DNA from: Pleurocapsa minor HA4230-MV1
GTDB taxonomy: Bacteria; Cyanobacteriota; Cyanobacteriia; Cyanobacteriales; Xenococcaceae
Length of the DNA: 64,000 nucleotides
Reading direction: 5' to 3'
Assembly: GCA_019359095.1 (NCBI GenBank)
Contig: JAHHHZ010000023.1
Coordinates: forward strand, 62,001-126,000
The translations under genes were made by a program, and so were the position numbers. Below are positions 18,137 through 27,872 of the stretch, piece by piece; the first letter of the stretch is position 1; the number at the start of each line of letters is the position of its first letter. A model generated the notes under the pieces. The model was not told the DNA's origin. It was given only the letters and a program-made list of their open reading frames with translations, and ran no database searches.

Positions 18137-19299
18137 TAGCTTCTACCCCGCCAGGAAGTCGGTTTTTTCAGAGAAGATAAGAAGATGCGCAACACTGCTA
18201 GTTGGTCTGCCAAGGGGGATAACCAGAAGAACCAAGACAAGCTGGAATAGGAAGGAGCGATCGCTATTAACATACCGTAACGCAATAAAAGCAGAAAAGC
18301 GTTTAAACTAAATAAAATAAATATGATGGGGTCATTATTGCCCAAATACAGCAGATAGCCAGTCAATAGCAATAAAGGTAGGGGTAAAGCCTGAACACAC
18401 AGCAAAAATAAAACATCTCCCCAAACTTGAGCAGGATTAGCTGCATCTTTAAGATCGAGCGATCGCCCCCATTCATTCCAGGTTTCTTTCGCCCCCTCAT
18501 ACATTCTGACTTTAATTACTTTTGAGCCATCAAAAAAGCCAACTTTATAGCCAGCAGCTGCAATATTGCGCGCTAAGGTAACATCATCGCAAAATGAACC
18601 CGCAGCAGAGGTATAACCATCAAGTTGCTCCAATACTGCACGGCGACATAAAAAGCATTGTCCATTTGCCATTACACGACTCGGACTGACAGCATCTACC
18701 CCTGCTGAGTCAAAACGATACAGCAACGTCATTAGTAAGGCAGGTTGTAGACACCATTCTCCAGGGTATTGCAGAATAAACTGGGGTGCGAGGGACACCA
18801 TGTCGTAGTTTTCTGCTGCTGCCACCTTAACCAAGCTAGCAATTAAACCAGACTGAGGTTCAGTATCCGCATCAATACCTAAAAACCACTCACTATGGGC
18901 AGAAATATGCAAATATCCTGTATGTAGCGCCCAAGGACGACCAACCCAGCCAGTCGGCAAAGGATCATCAGTAATCAGACGTAACCGAGGATCGCTTTGC
19001 CTGGCAGCTTTAACAATGTCTGGTGTGCCATCTTGAGAATTACTATCGACGATAATCGCTTCCCGTAGTTCATAGCTTTGCTGACTCAAGCCTGTCAGAC
19101 AGGGCATAATTCTCTCTGCTTCGTTAAGAGTAGGCACAACCACACTTACTTTACCCATAAGATCGGGTTCTGCTGCTTGGGGTAGTAAAGGCGATCGCCT
19201 TTTAGCTCCTTTGAGTAAACGAGATAATAAAATTGCGGTAGCTACTATCTGGGAGATTAAAATCCCCAAAAAAAAGCCGTAGAAAAACTCCAAGTTCAC
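18130..19299 (-). CDS. cruG: Carotenoid 2'-O-glycosyltransferase CruG-type (GT2)
   Basis: The 389-residue membrane-linked GT2 starts at a GTG (19299). There is one N-terminal helix (about 4-26), then the GT-A domain with VVVPTLNEAERI at 53-64, the metal-binding DAD at 143-145 and the CDDV acid motif at 237-240. About three helices follow near the C-terminus (290-370). It lies 26 bases downstream of cruF. In cyanobacteria CruG attaches the sugar (often fucose) to the 2'-hydroxyl of myxol, giving myxoxanthophyll. The family name rests on this pairing and on similarity to hopanoid-associated-type GT2 proteins; the sugar is not predictable. Confidence 0.85.
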   Translation of the reverse strand: MNLEFFYGFFLGILISQIVATAILLSRLLKGAKRRSPLLPQAAEPDLMGKVSVVVPTLNEAERIMPCLTGLSQQSYELREAIIVDSNSQDGTPDIVKAARQSDPRLRLITDDPLPTGWVGRPWALHTGYLHISAHSEWFLGIDADTEPQSGLIASLVKVAAAENYDMVSLAPQFILQYPGEWCLQPALLMTLLYRFDSAGVDAVSPSRVMANGQCFLCRRAVLEQLDGYTSAAGSFCDDVTLARNIAAAGYKVGFFDGSKVIKVRMYEGAKETWNEWGRSLDLKDAANPAQVWGDVLFLLCVQALPLPLLLLTGYLLYLGNNDPIIFILFSLNAFLLLLRYGMLIAIAPSYSSLSWFFWLSPLADQLAVLRIFLSSLKKPTSWRGRSYQ

Positions 19300-19325
19300 T
19301 CTTTAAATTAGCTAATAGTTAATTA

Positions 19326-20210
19326 TTAATTAGTAGTTGCTAGAGTGTTACCTTCAGTAGCCTTGTTTTGATTGGTGGCAATCCAGTAAAGAACTAACAA
19401 AGGCAAAATACCAAGCACAACACCTAACAATACAGGAATATAGAAACCTGCTGCCAAACTTAATACAGCAGCAAAGACAAAATTAGCTAGATAAATGAAC
19501 ACGGGAAGCTTGAGATCTTTACTATTAATGGTTAACGGTTTCACCTTCCACAGCAAAGTAGCTACCGTCATAAATAGTACTCCTGTCCCCATCCAGCCTG
19601 CAAAATTTTGATAAGGCATACCGAAAAATGCTCCAGGCTGATCCCAAACCCAAAAAGGAACTGGTGCTTGACTCATAGCAGGATCGAGTACAAAATCCCA
19701 GGAGGTAAGACATAGTGAACCACAAATAATTGCCCCTAGTTCACATAACCAGTTGTTAATCTCCAGTCTTTTCAATCCAGCCAGCGCAATAATATAGGCA
19801 CTGAAGCCGAGATAAAACCAAGATAGAGGAATAGTAAACGGTACTAACCCAGCAATTTTATAACCCAATCCACTCAAATAACGATATTCACCAAAGGGAA
19901 ACCCTGTGCTAGTACCCAATAATTCACTACCCAGGGATAAAGCGATCGCTGGAATCATAAAGCTTAACCAATGCCATACTCCTAATGTACGATAGGCATA
20001 CAAAGCTACCGCAGCCGTTGCTAACAGCATATAAACCACCCCGCCACCAGCCATTGACCAGCCAAAAATCTGAGAACCCCAGGCAAATTCAGCTAGCTTT
20101 GCCTGAAACTCAATATTGGGCAATACCAGTACAATTCCCGCTAGGCCAAATGCCATCGCTAAAACGTGACCGATCAGTAAGTAATTTTCTGTTTTGGATG
20201 CTCGCTTCAT
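19326..20210 (-). CDS. cruF: Carotenoid 1',2'-hydratase CruF
   Basis: The 294-residue integral membrane protein has about seven to eight helices. The signature GTSTGFPFGEYRY with GLGYKIAGLVPFTIP (about 115-145) is characteristic of the CruF/CrtC-replacement family (COG2324). CruF adds water across the 1',2' double bond of the linear end of gamma-carotene-type carotenoids, the step before 2'-glycosylation in myxoxanthophyll synthesis. It is the first gene of a two-gene operon with cruG. It starts at an ATG (20210) with no strong Shine-Dalgarno site. The 284-base gap to gatA, which diverges, should contain both promoters. Confidence 0.92.
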   Translation of the reverse strand: MKRASKTENYLLIGHVLAMAFGLAGIVLVLPNIEFQAKLAEFAWGSQIFGWSMAGGGVVYMLLATAAVALYAYRTLGVWHWLSFMIPAIALSLGSELLGTSTGFPFGEYRYLSGLGYKIAGLVPFTIPLSWFYLGFSAYIIALAGLKRLEINNWLCELGAIICGSLCLTSWDFVLDPAMSQAPVPFWVWDQPGAFFGMPYQNFAGWMGTGVLFMTVATLLWKVKPLTINSKDLKLPVFIYLANFVFAAVLSLAAGFYIPVLLGVVLGILPLLVLYWIATNQNKATEGNTLATTN

Positions 20211-20494
20211 AAATTAACTACTGTAAACACTTATTGTATAAAAATTAGACTCATAGATCAGTTTACAAATATTCATCAAAAAATGTATAGCAAAACCAGG
20301 AATTAATTCTTAATTCAAGCTATCTTGCCAAAAAAGCAGTTAAAAATCATCAGTAAGCAAGGGTGTCTCCTAAAATAGTACAGTGATGATAAGTATGGTT
20401 AACTCTAAATTATTAAACATTATCTAGTTGCCAAGAGTGACCAGAAAAAGGTAAAACAACTAAGTCTTAGTAGGTATAAAAGAAGGGTAATTTG

Positions 20495-21949
20495 ATGTAC
20501 CAAGGAAGTATAACAGAGTTACATCAGCAGTTAGTTAACAAAGAACGTTCGGCAGTAGAAATTGCCCAGGCTACTTTAAAACAGATCGAAGCAGTAGAAC
20601 CAAAAGTAAAAGCGTTTTTGGCGGTAACTGCCGAATCAGCACTAGCCACCGCTAAAGCAGTAGACGATAAGATTGCAGCAGGTGAAACCATTGGCATACT
20701 TGAAGGTATTCCTGTGGGAATCAAGGACAATATGTGTACTAAGGGGATTAAAACCACCTGCGCCTCCCAAATTTTGGCTAATTTTGTGCCTCCTTATGAA
20801 TCTACCGTTACGCAGAAGCTCAAGGATGCAGGCACAGTAGTCGTCGGCAAAACTAACCTTGATGAGTTTGCTATGGGGAGTTCGACGGAAAACTCTAGTT
20901 ATCAAACTACAGCAAATCCTTGGGACTTAGAACGAGTACCAGGAGGTTCTTCTGGTGGTTCAGCCGCAGCCGTAGCCGCAGGAGAATGTGTCGTTTCTCT
21001 CGGTTCAGATACAGGGGGATCGATTCGTCAGCCAGCCTCTTTTTGTGGGGTTGTGGGGTTGAAGCCGACTTATGGTTTAGTGTCTCGTTTTGGCTTAGTA
21101 GCTTATGCTTCTTCCCTAGATCAGATTGGGCCTTTTTCTCGTACCGTGGAAGATTCAGCGATTTTGTTAAAAGCGATCGCTGGGTATGATCCCCATGATT
21201 CTACCAGCCTGAAGGTAGATATTCCCGACTATACTCAATATCTCCAGCCTGAACTCAAACAAGGCTTAAAAGTAGGCATTATAACCGAAACCTTTGGCTC
21301 AGGATTAGATCCAGTAGTCGCCGAGTCGGTGCAAAAAGCGATCGCTAAATTAACAGAACTTGGTGCAGAAGTCCAAGAAATTTCTTGTCCTCGTTTCCGC
21401 TATGGTCTACCTGTCTACTACATGATTGCTTCTTCTGAAGCCTCGGCTAACCTTGCTCGTTACGACGCGGTCAAATATGGGGTACGCGAAGCATCAGAGA
21501 ACTTGCTAGAAATGTATACCAATACTCGTGCTGCTGGCTTTGGTGCAGAAGTTAAGCGTCGAATCATGTTGGGTACCTATGCCCTCTCGGCGGGATATTA
21601 TGATGCTTATTATCTCAAGGCGCAAAAAGTACGGACTTTAATCAAACAAGACTTCGATCGAGCATTTGCCGACGTAGATGTTCTAGTCTGTCCAACTTCT
21701 CCTTCGACGGCTTTTAAAGCAGGGGAGAAAACTGATGATCCCCTATCAATGTATCTTTCTGATTTAATGACTATTCCCGTTAACTTAGCGGGTTTACCAG
21801 GAATTAGTATTCCCTGTGGTTTTGATGCTCAAGGCTTACCGATTGGCTTGCAGCTAATTAGCAATGTGCTAAGAGAAGATGTCTTGTTTCATACTGCTCA
21901 TGCCTACGAACAGGCGACACAATGGCATCAAAAACAACCAAGTCTGTAA
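20495..21949 (+). CDS. gatA: Aspartyl/glutamyl-tRNA amidotransferase subunit A
   Basis: The protein is 484 residues from the ATG at 20495, which has AGAAGGG seven bases upstream; the TTG one codon before it is not needed. It is an amidase-signature enzyme: catalytic Lys77 in GIKDN, the Gly/Ser-rich loop [14 protein letters not shown] with cis-Ser152, and nucleophile Ser176 in [11 protein letters not shown]. GatA releases ammonia from glutamine for the GatCAB complex that makes Gln-tRNA(Gln) from Glu-tRNA(Gln). Its length is standard. It is a single gene, convergent with the small cysteine-rich gene downstream. Confidence 0.96.
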   Translation: MYQGSITELHQQLVNKERSAVEIAQATLKQIEAVEPKVKAFLAVTAESALATAKAVDDKIAAGETIGILEGIPVGIKDNMCTKGIKTTCASQILANFVPPYESTVTQKLKDAGTVVVGKTNLDEFAMGSSTENSSYQTTANPWDLERVPGGSSGGSAAAVAAGECVVSLGSDTGGSIRQPASFCGVVGLKPTYGLVSRFGLVAYASSLDQIGPFSRTVEDSAILLKAIAGYDPHDSTSLKVDIPDYTQYLQPELKQGLKVGIITETFGSGLDPVVAESVQKAIAKLTELGAEVQEISCPRFRYGLPVYYMIASSEASANLARYDAVKYGVREASENLLEMYTNTRAAGFGAEVKRRIMLGTYALSAGYYDAYYLKAQKVRTLIKQDFDRAFADVDVLVCPTSPSTAFKAGEKTDDPLSMYLSDLMTIPVNLAGLPGISIPCGFDAQGLPIGLQLISNVLREDVLFHTAHAYEQATQWHQKQPSL

Positions 21950-21958
21950 ACAAAATCT

Positions 21959-21990
21959 TGTAGGGGCGAACGGCTATTCGCCCTTACGTC
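21959..21990. repeat. Small inverted repeat of the GGGCGAA...TTCGCCC type
   Basis: GGGCGAA (21964-21970), a six-base loop, then TTCGCCC (21977-21983), bracketed by GTAG and TTAC. Elements of this form (TAGGGGCGAA... ending in TTCGCCC) are frequent in cyanobacterial genomes. It lies at the convergent end of gatA and the small Cys-rich gene and could also act as a bidirectional terminator hairpin, though T runs are absent. Confidence 0.7.
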
Positions 21991-22194
21991 TCAAATTTCG
22001 TCGGGAATCACCCATTTCGGCGGTTCAGATATCTTCTTCATGCGGGCTATTTCCGCCATTTCTAACATCTTGTCTAACGAAGTATCTTTAATAAAATTAG
22101 CAGCCTGGTTTTGATACTCTTTATGCGGACAGCGATCGCCTAAAACACAGCCTTGAGCGCAATCTACCGCACAGTTTACTTGATCGGGATTCAT
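21991..22194 (-). CDS. Small conserved cysteine-rich cyanobacterial protein
   Basis: This 67-residue protein has four cysteines in the N-terminal third (C-x3-C-x3-C-x5-C, residues 8, 12, 16 and 22, the last in DRCPH), followed by a charged helix and a PPKWVIPDE tail. The composition, intergenic position and ATG start support a real gene rather than an antisense shadow. Cysteine spacing of this sort could hold zinc or an iron-sulfur cluster, but that is inference. I recall similar short proteins in other cyanobacteria but know of no assigned function. It converges on gatA. Confidence 0.65.
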   Translation of the reverse strand: MNPDQVNCAVDCAQGCVLGDRCPHKEYQNQAANFIKDTSLDKMLEMAEIARMKKISEPPKWVIPDEI

Positions 22195-22418
22195 GTTCTC
22201 ATTTTAAAACTCATCTTTAAGTATTTTAAGCGATCGCAACTAGATTGATCTTCAGGAAACTTAGCACCTACCAATCCTAAGCTAGATGAGACTAAACACA
22301 GATCGAGATTCATTTCATTTCATCAGAGAAATCAAAGCGGGTACAATAAGCCAATAAAACCATTAGCCCAATAAATTTTGCGAAGTATCTCTAATTCAAT
22401 AGTTATAAATAGAGGCTC

Positions 22419-25376
22419 ATGAACCTGACACCAATTTGGGGTTCTCTAACCGTATTTATTGTTTGTCCTTTGCTGGGTGGGTTGCCCTTAATTGACTGGC
22501 TGACCTATGCTCTTACTGGTCGTCAATTAGGCAAACTAGGCACTGGGAATATTTCAGTATCCGCAGCCTTTTATCATGGCGGTAAAGTAGCTGGTGTGTG
22601 CGCTGTACTCTCCGAAGCAGCCAAAGGAATTACTGCGGTTTTCCTCACTAGAGTATTTTTCTCGACAGGTTCAGCTTGGGAAATTATCGCCATTATTGCC
22701 CTGGTGATGGGACGTTACTGGATTAGTAAAGGTGCGGGAACAACCAATGCTGTCTGGGGCATTGTGGCTCATGATCCGCTCTCAGCAGGATTAGTCTGGT
22801 TGATTAGTCTAGTGGGATTTACAATTATTCGCGATCGCCTCATGGGGAAATATGGTGCTTTAGTATTATTAGTGGTGATGATTGGCTTGCGTCATCCTTA
22901 CCAACCAGAATATGCTTTTGCTACTTTTGGCTTGGCCTGTTTATTGGGCTGGATCTATCAAAATATCCCCGATGATTTAGATTTGGCTGCCACTACCGAT
23001 AAATCTAGTCAAAGCAAAATGTTTCGTTTTTTTCAGGGAGACAAAAATATTATTAGTCTAAATAGCAAATTAGATGCCCGCGAAGTCGGGGCAAAAGCGG
23101 CCAACTTGTCTCGGCTCAAACGTCAGGGATATGATGTAGCTGAAGGCTGGATCTTACGTCCTGGAGACGATCTAAAAGCCTTGATCCAAAAGCTCGAACC
23201 CACAGTTCAAACGCCCCTAATTGTACGTTCTTCAGCAATTGGCGAAGATTCTGAATCAGCTTCCGCTGCGGGACAGTATATTAGTATTCTCAACGTTACC
23301 AGTAAAGATCAATTAGAATCAGCCATTATTGATTGCCAGGCTTCCTATCTAGACAGCAGTGCGATCGAGTATCGTCGCCAAAACCAGCAACAAGAGTCAT
23401 CGATGGCGATCTTAATCCAGCGACAGATTGAGGGTCAATATAGCGGGGTGGCATTTAGTCGCGATCCTGTAAATCAGTTACGAGATACAGTAGCGATCGA
23501 GGCATTACCAGGCAAAGCAACCAAAATCGTCTCAGGTAAATATACTCCTCAAAGATATCAGGTGGAGATTTCTCAGACCTCTTCGGCAACTTCATTAGAA
23601 GAGCAGACAATTACTGTGATTGCCGAAAAGTCACAGCAGAGTAACGTTATTCCCCAGCACATTATTGAATCGGTAGCACTTTTAGCCAGGGAAATGGAGG
23701 ATTTATTTGAGGGAATTCCCCAGGATATTGAGTGGACTTATGACGGCACTAGACTATGGCTATTGCAGGTACGTCCTATTACAACCATGCAGCCGATTTG
23801 GACGAGACGCATCGCTGCGGAGGTGATTCCTGGCAAAATTCGTCCCCTAACCTGGTCGATTAATCAGCCTTTAACCTGTGGTGTTTGGGGTAAAATCTTT
23901 ACAATTGTCTTAGGAGATCGCGCTAAAGATTTAAACTTCGAGCAAACTGCTACCCTACACTTTGCTAGCGCCTATTTTAATGCCTCTTTGTTAGGTACGA
24001 TTTTCCGTCGCATGGGTCTGCCACCCGAAAGCCTAGAATTTCTGACCAGAGGAGCAACATTTAGCAAACCACCCTTGAGTTCGACCGTGAGAAACTTGCC
24101 TGGACTCTGGCGACTTTTAAAACGAGAATGGCGCTTAGACACTGACTTTGAGAGCGATCGCGTCAAGCTTTTTCGTCCCATTCTGGCGGCAATTGCCAAC
24201 CAACCAACCACAGAATTATCATCGACAGAAATTATTGAAAGGATTAATACAATTCTGGGACTACTGGATAAAGCGACCTATTACAATATTCTCGCTCCTC
24301 TCAGCTTTGCTATTCGCCAAGGCATGTTTAAAGTTGCCGAAACTGAATTAGATAATAGTCAAGCGCCAGAAGTCATGGCAGTAAGTTATTTAGCCGAAAT
24401 AGCGACTGAAGCCCGTAAACTTTTAGCCACCGAACAAATCACCTTTGACTCCAGTGCCTCCTTATTTGCTCATATTGCCGAAAATTCCGAAGGGAGCAGC
24501 GTCATGGAGCGATTCAATCTCTGGCTAGATCAATATGGCTATTTAAGTGAAGTAGCGACAGACATTGCCGTACCGCGCTGGCAAGATAAGCCTGGTATTC
24601 CGCGACAGATGTTTACTCGGTTTTACTTTGATGTCCACGGTGCCAAAATTGCCCAAGCCAAATCTAGTATTTCTTCACAGTCTTGGCAGGCAAAATTAGT
24701 CCAAAAAAGATTAGACCTTAAAAGTCAGGTAGGAGAAATATACAACAGACTATTAGCACAATTGCGTTGGGCTTTTCTAGCTTTAGAACAACAGTGGCTG
24801 GATTGCGGTTTAATTGCTGAAGCAGGAGACATTTTTCTACTCAAGCTAGAGGAAATTACTACTCTGGTAAACAATAGCGCTCAACATCACCCACTCAAAC
24901 AAGATTTACCCGAACTAATTCAAACCAGAAAGCAACAGTGGCAAGCAGCAGTAAAATTAAATCCTGTCCCTAAATTAGTTTATGGCAAACCCCAAACCAT
25001 TACCTGGCAAGCGCCTACAATTAACCTACCCAATCAGATACAGGGTATTGGTAGTAGCTCTGGTCAAATTGAAGGAGTAATCAAAGTTATTTCTAGTCTG
25101 CAACAAAGCGATAGCGAAGCGTGGGCTGCGCCCAATCGCATCAATCGCCAAACCATTATCGTTGTTCCCTACACCGACGCTGGCTGGTCACCTCTTCTTG
25201 CCCGTGCAGGGGGGTTAATTTCGGAAGTGGGAGGTCGTTTGTCTCATGGTGCGATCATCGCTAGAGAATACAATATTCCTGCGGTTATGGACGTAGATAA
25301 TGCCATGAACTTATTTCATGATGGCCAATTAGTCAGACTAGATGGTCAGACAGGAATTATCGAAATACTTAACTAA
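22419..25376 (+). CDS. PlsY-like membrane domain fused to a PEP-synthase-like phosphotransfer protein
   Basis: This 985-residue protein has two parts. Residues 1-185 are a multi-helix membrane domain resembling glycerol-3-phosphate acyltransferase PlsY: GTGNISVSAAF at 41-51 is where PlsY has its SGNIG motif, and SEAAKG follows near 65-70. Residues 215-470 match the PEP/pyruvate-binding (ATP-grasp) domain, with GAKAANLSRLK at 224-234, IVRSSAIGEDS and IPQDIEWTYD...LLQVRPI. A middle domain follows, then the mobile phosphohistidine domain with GGRLSHGAIIA (938-948; His943 is the phosphorylation site). A chemistry of ATP-to-His phosphotransfer is likely, but pyruvate as substrate is unproven. The PlsY part keeps the motif frame but not all residues. 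A dispersed repeat is inserted in frame near residues 895-905. Confidence 0.8.
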   Translation: MNLTPIWGSLTVFIVCPLLGGLPLIDWLTYALTGRQLGKLGTGNISVSAAFYHGGKVAGVCAVLSEAAKGITAVFLTRVFFSTGSAWEIIAIIALVMGRYWISKGAGTTNAVWGIVAHDPLSAGLVWLISLVGFTIIRDRLMGKYGALVLLVVMIGLRHPYQPEYAFATFGLACLLGWIYQNIPDDLDLAATTDKSSQSKMFRFFQGDKNIISLNSKLDAREVGAKAANLSRLKRQGYDVAEGWILRPGDDLKALIQKLEPTVQTPLIVRSSAIGEDSESASAAGQYISILNVTSKDQLESAIIDCQASYLDSSAIEYRRQNQQQESSMAILIQRQIEGQYSGVAFSRDPVNQLRDTVAIEALPGKATKIVSGKYTPQRYQVEISQTSSATSLEEQTITVIAEKSQQSNVIPQHIIESVALLAREMEDLFEGIPQDIEWTYDGTRLWLLQVRPITTMQPIWTRRIAAEVIPGKIRPLTWSINQPLTCGVWGKIFTIVLGDRAKDLNFEQTATLHFASAYFNASLLGTIFRRMGLPPESLEFLTRGATFSKPPLSSTVRNLPGLWRLLKREWRLDTDFESDRVKLFRPILAAIANQPTTELSSTEIIERINTILGLLDKATYYNILAPLSFAIRQGMFKVAETELDNSQAPEVMAVSYLAEIATEARKLLATEQITFDSSASLFAHIAENSEGSSVMERFNLWLDQYGYLSEVATDIAVPRWQDKPGIPRQMFTRFYFDVHGAKIAQAKSSISSQSWQAKLVQKRLDLKSQVGEIYNRLLAQLRWAFLALEQQWLDCGLIAEAGDIFLLKLEEITTLVNNSAQHHPLKQDLPELIQTRKQQWQAAVKLNPVPKLVYGKPQTITWQAPTINLPNQIQGIGSSSGQIEGVIKVISSLQQSDSEAWAAPNRINRQTIIVVPYTDAGWSPLLARAGGLISEVGGRLSHGAIIAREYNIPAVMDVDNAMNLFHDGQLVRLDGQTGIIEILN
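25105..25140 (+). repeat. Dispersed repeat inside coding sequence
   Basis: The stretch includes AGCGATAGCGAAGCG followed by TGGGCTGCGCCC, the same GCGAAGCG/GGGC..GCCC style as the intergenic dispersed elements, read in frame as SDSEAWAAPN. It lies between the middle and phosphohistidine domains of the fusion protein, where an extra loop would be tolerated. Confidence 0.55.
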
Positions 25377-25485
25377 TCCTACAATGAACTTAAAGATCAT
25401 CCTTTGGATACCGTGCCAAAGTGAATAATGATCATGCTTATTTCTCTTTTTGAACTATATTAAAGATTAACTATTATCTTGTTAT

Positions 25486-26538
25486 ATGCTTTCTCTGATT
25501 ATCGTTGTCGCCGTGGTCTTATCTGGTTCGGCCTTTTGTTCTGGGGCGGAAGCGGCAATACTGTCTATTTCGCCGATTAAAGTTAGGCAATTAGCTCAAT
25601 CTAAAAAACCAGCAGCTTTAGCTCTGGCAAGTATTCGTTTGCATATTACTCGACCCATAGCCACGATTGTTATTCTCAACAATATTTTTAATATTGTTGG
25701 CAGTATTCTGGTTGGTAGTCTGACTACGAAGATATTAGGCCTTAAGTGGTTAGGACTCGTGTCGGGAGTTCTCACGTTTTTAATTATTATCTTTGGCGAA
25801 ATTACACCTAAAACCGTAGGTCAACGCTATGCTGAACCAATCAGTTTATTTGTCGCCATTCCTGTTAAGTTTTTAACCATAATTTTTACGCCCTTAGTGT
25901 GGCTAGTTGAACGTGCCACTTCTCCTCTGGTTAAACGTCAGAGCCTACCCACTACTGATGAGGCTGAAATTAAATTTTTAACTAACATCGGTTATCAAGA
26001 AGGGGTGATCGAAGACGATGAAGCAGAAATGATTCAGCGAGTATTTCAGCTAAACGACCTCAACGCTTCAGATTTAATGAGTCCGCGTATTATTGTCACT
26101 TATCTAAAGGGCGAACAAACCTTAGCTGAATGTCAATCCGAAATTATCAAATCTCAGCATACTCGCATCTTAGTAATTAACGAAACTATTGATGATGTTA
26201 CGGGTTTGGTGCTAAAAGACGAACTTCTAACCGCTATGATTGAAGGACATGGCGATCGCCAAATTAATACTCTTCAGCGTCCCGCCCATTTTGTTCCTGA
26301 AACTAATCGTGCCGATAAACTTCTTAAGGTATTTCAAGAAAACCGCGAACATTTAGCAGTAGTCCTCGACGAATACGGTGGAATGGCAGGAGTTGTCACC
26401 CTGGAAGACGTTTTAGAAGTGCTGACAGGAGAAATTGTTGATGAGACTGACCGTAATGTAGATTTACAAGAGATTGCTCGTAAGAAGCGTCTACGCTTAC
26501 TTAAATCCAGAGGAATTAACAACGAGTCATTAACTTAA
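25486..26538 (+). CDS. CNNM/CorC-type membrane protein (DUF21 plus CBS pair)
   Basis: The 350-residue protein has a DUF21 transmembrane domain (about 1-150, with the conserved GEITPK at 104-109) followed by two CBS domains (about 195-250 and 265-320), the second with the DEYGGMAGVVTLEDV signature at 295-309. The family is linked to Mg2+ or Co2+ efflux and resistance and to nucleotide sensing through CBS. The usual C-terminal CorC_HlyC domain is missing, so the protein is shorter than the 430-residue forms. It follows the PlsY/PEP fusion by about 110 bases in the same direction. Confidence 0.85.
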   Translation: MLSLIIVVAVVLSGSAFCSGAEAAILSISPIKVRQLAQSKKPAALALASIRLHITRPIATIVILNNIFNIVGSILVGSLTTKILGLKWLGLVSGVLTFLIIIFGEITPKTVGQRYAEPISLFVAIPVKFLTIIFTPLVWLVERATSPLVKRQSLPTTDEAEIKFLTNIGYQEGVIEDDEAEMIQRVFQLNDLNASDLMSPRIIVTYLKGEQTLAECQSEIIKSQHTRILVINETIDDVTGLVLKDELLTAMIEGHGDRQINTLQRPAHFVPETNRADKLLKVFQENREHLAVVLDEYGGMAGVVTLEDVLEVLTGEIVDETDRNVDLQEIARKKRLRLLKSRGINNESLT

Positions 26539-26883
26539 ACTTACCCTGAATTAGCAATCCCGATAAATAATAAGCAAAACAATTACTTAATTGGCGATCG
26601 CCAGCTATATTTCAGCTAAATAATCTGGCGAATTGTTAATCAGAAACTTTTAAGATCTTAATCTAAAAAGTTTTTAAAAAAATCGATTACCTCTAGTAGT
26701 AAAATTAATATTAATCTTAGATAAATTTAAGATAAAGATTAGTTTAATTTATTTTTGATGACTTTTATAGATGCTCTTTTGCCATTATGATTATAAAAGT
26801 TTTGTTACTACTTATATAATTTAACTTTTAATAAGTAAAATCAAAAATTTTAAACTTTTTTAAGATTTTTTTAACTCACGATC
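26539..26883. other. AT-rich intergenic region
   Basis: About 345 bases, strongly AT-rich apart from one HIP1-centred palindrome TGGCGATCGCCA near 26592. I see no gene. The last 150 bases are long A/T runs that probably include the promoter of the dioxygenase gene, but no clear -35/-10 pair stands out. Confidence 0.5.
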
Positions 26884-27771
26884 ATGTATAGACCCGATCG
26901 AGTTCTTACTCAAGAACAGCAAGATCTTTTGCCCACAGAAGAAGATGTTTGCTTTTATGAGTCACACGGCTGGTATATCTCCCCCCCCGTAATTCCTGAA
27001 GTCGTAATCGATCGGGCGATCGCTGGTAGCCAAGCATTTTATCAGGGAGCTAGGGATGGAGTGCTTCCCATCGCTACAGGCTATAGCAACTGGAAACCAG
27101 AAGACGGCGATATTATCCGCAACAACGAATTTGTCTCACTGCAAAAAGCCGAACTAAAGCAGTTAGCACTTCAACCAGTCATTGGCGCGATCGCCGCTAA
27201 ATTAGCCAGGACTAGTGAGATTCGGATTTTAGACGATCAACTAGTCTACAAACCTCCTGCTAAGTCGTCGGCAAGAGTTAGTAGCGCGGTGGGGTGGCAC
27301 AGCGATCGCGCTTACTGGAGTACCTGTAGTTCAGATAATCTTTTGACTGCCTGGATTCCTTTCCACGATTGTGATGAAGCAAGAGGCCCTTTAGTAGTTT
27401 TAGACCAAAGTCATCGCTGGCCTGGTTTACAGTCAATGCGCCATTTTAATAATGCTAATTTAAGGGAGCTAATCCAAGAGTTACAAGCAGCAGGCAAACA
27501 AGTAGTTGAAATCCCCATGACTCTTAAAAAAGGTCAGGTTAGCTTCCATCACTGCTGGGCAATCCATGGCAGTTATCCTAATCATAGTCAACAGCATCGA
27601 CAAGCCTTGGCAGTTCATCTTCAGGATCGAGATAATTGTTATCAACCCTACACCAATCCACAGGGCAAAGAAATTCATATTTTCGATGAACAACTCTGTC
27701 GTAAGCTAGCCAACGGCGATCCTGATTTTAGCGATCCCCAAGTATTTCCTGTGGTTTGGGTTGCGCCGTAA
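26884..27771 (+). CDS. Phytanoyl-CoA dioxygenase (PhyH) family protein
   Basis: The 295-residue soluble protein belongs to the Fe(II)/2-oxoglutarate PhyH superfamily. The iron ligands are His139 and Asp141 in GWHSDRAYW and His228 in WAIHGSYPN; Arg239 in QHRQAL is placed to bind 2-oxoglutarate. Members hydroxylate small molecules such as lipids, ectoine or halogenation substrates; this one cannot be narrowed. It is followed after about 100 bases by a FemAB-like acyltransferase in the same direction, so the two could act together, but there is no firm evidence. Confidence 0.85.
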   Translation: MYRPDRVLTQEQQDLLPTEEDVCFYESHGWYISPPVIPEVVIDRAIAGSQAFYQGARDGVLPIATGYSNWKPEDGDIIRNNEFVSLQKAELKQLALQPVIGAIAAKLARTSEIRILDDQLVYKPPAKSSARVSSAVGWHSDRAYWSTCSSDNLLTAWIPFHDCDEARGPLVVLDQSHRWPGLQSMRHFNNANLRELIQELQAAGKQVVEIPMTLKKGQVSFHHCWAIHGSYPNHSQQHRQALAVHLQDRDNCYQPYTNPQGKEIHIFDEQLCRKLANGDPDFSDPQVFPVVWVAP

Positions 27772-27872
27772 CAGCTGTTTAATTAGACCTCGATGTTAGC
27801 TCAAATCAAGCTGAAGCTTATAAAATTTGTAATTTTAAGACCAATTATTATATTAATATCATTTGATCGGCA

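Noticed and set aside
20920-21189. 89-codon frame rich in Arg, Ser and Trp inside gatA
   Set aside because: It is a shifted frame of the Gly/Ser-rich amidase signature; composition is an artefact.
21879-22091. 70-codon plus-strand frame running from the gatA end through the inverted repeat
   Set aside because: It overlaps gatA, a repeat and the better-supported small cysteine-rich gene on the minus strand.
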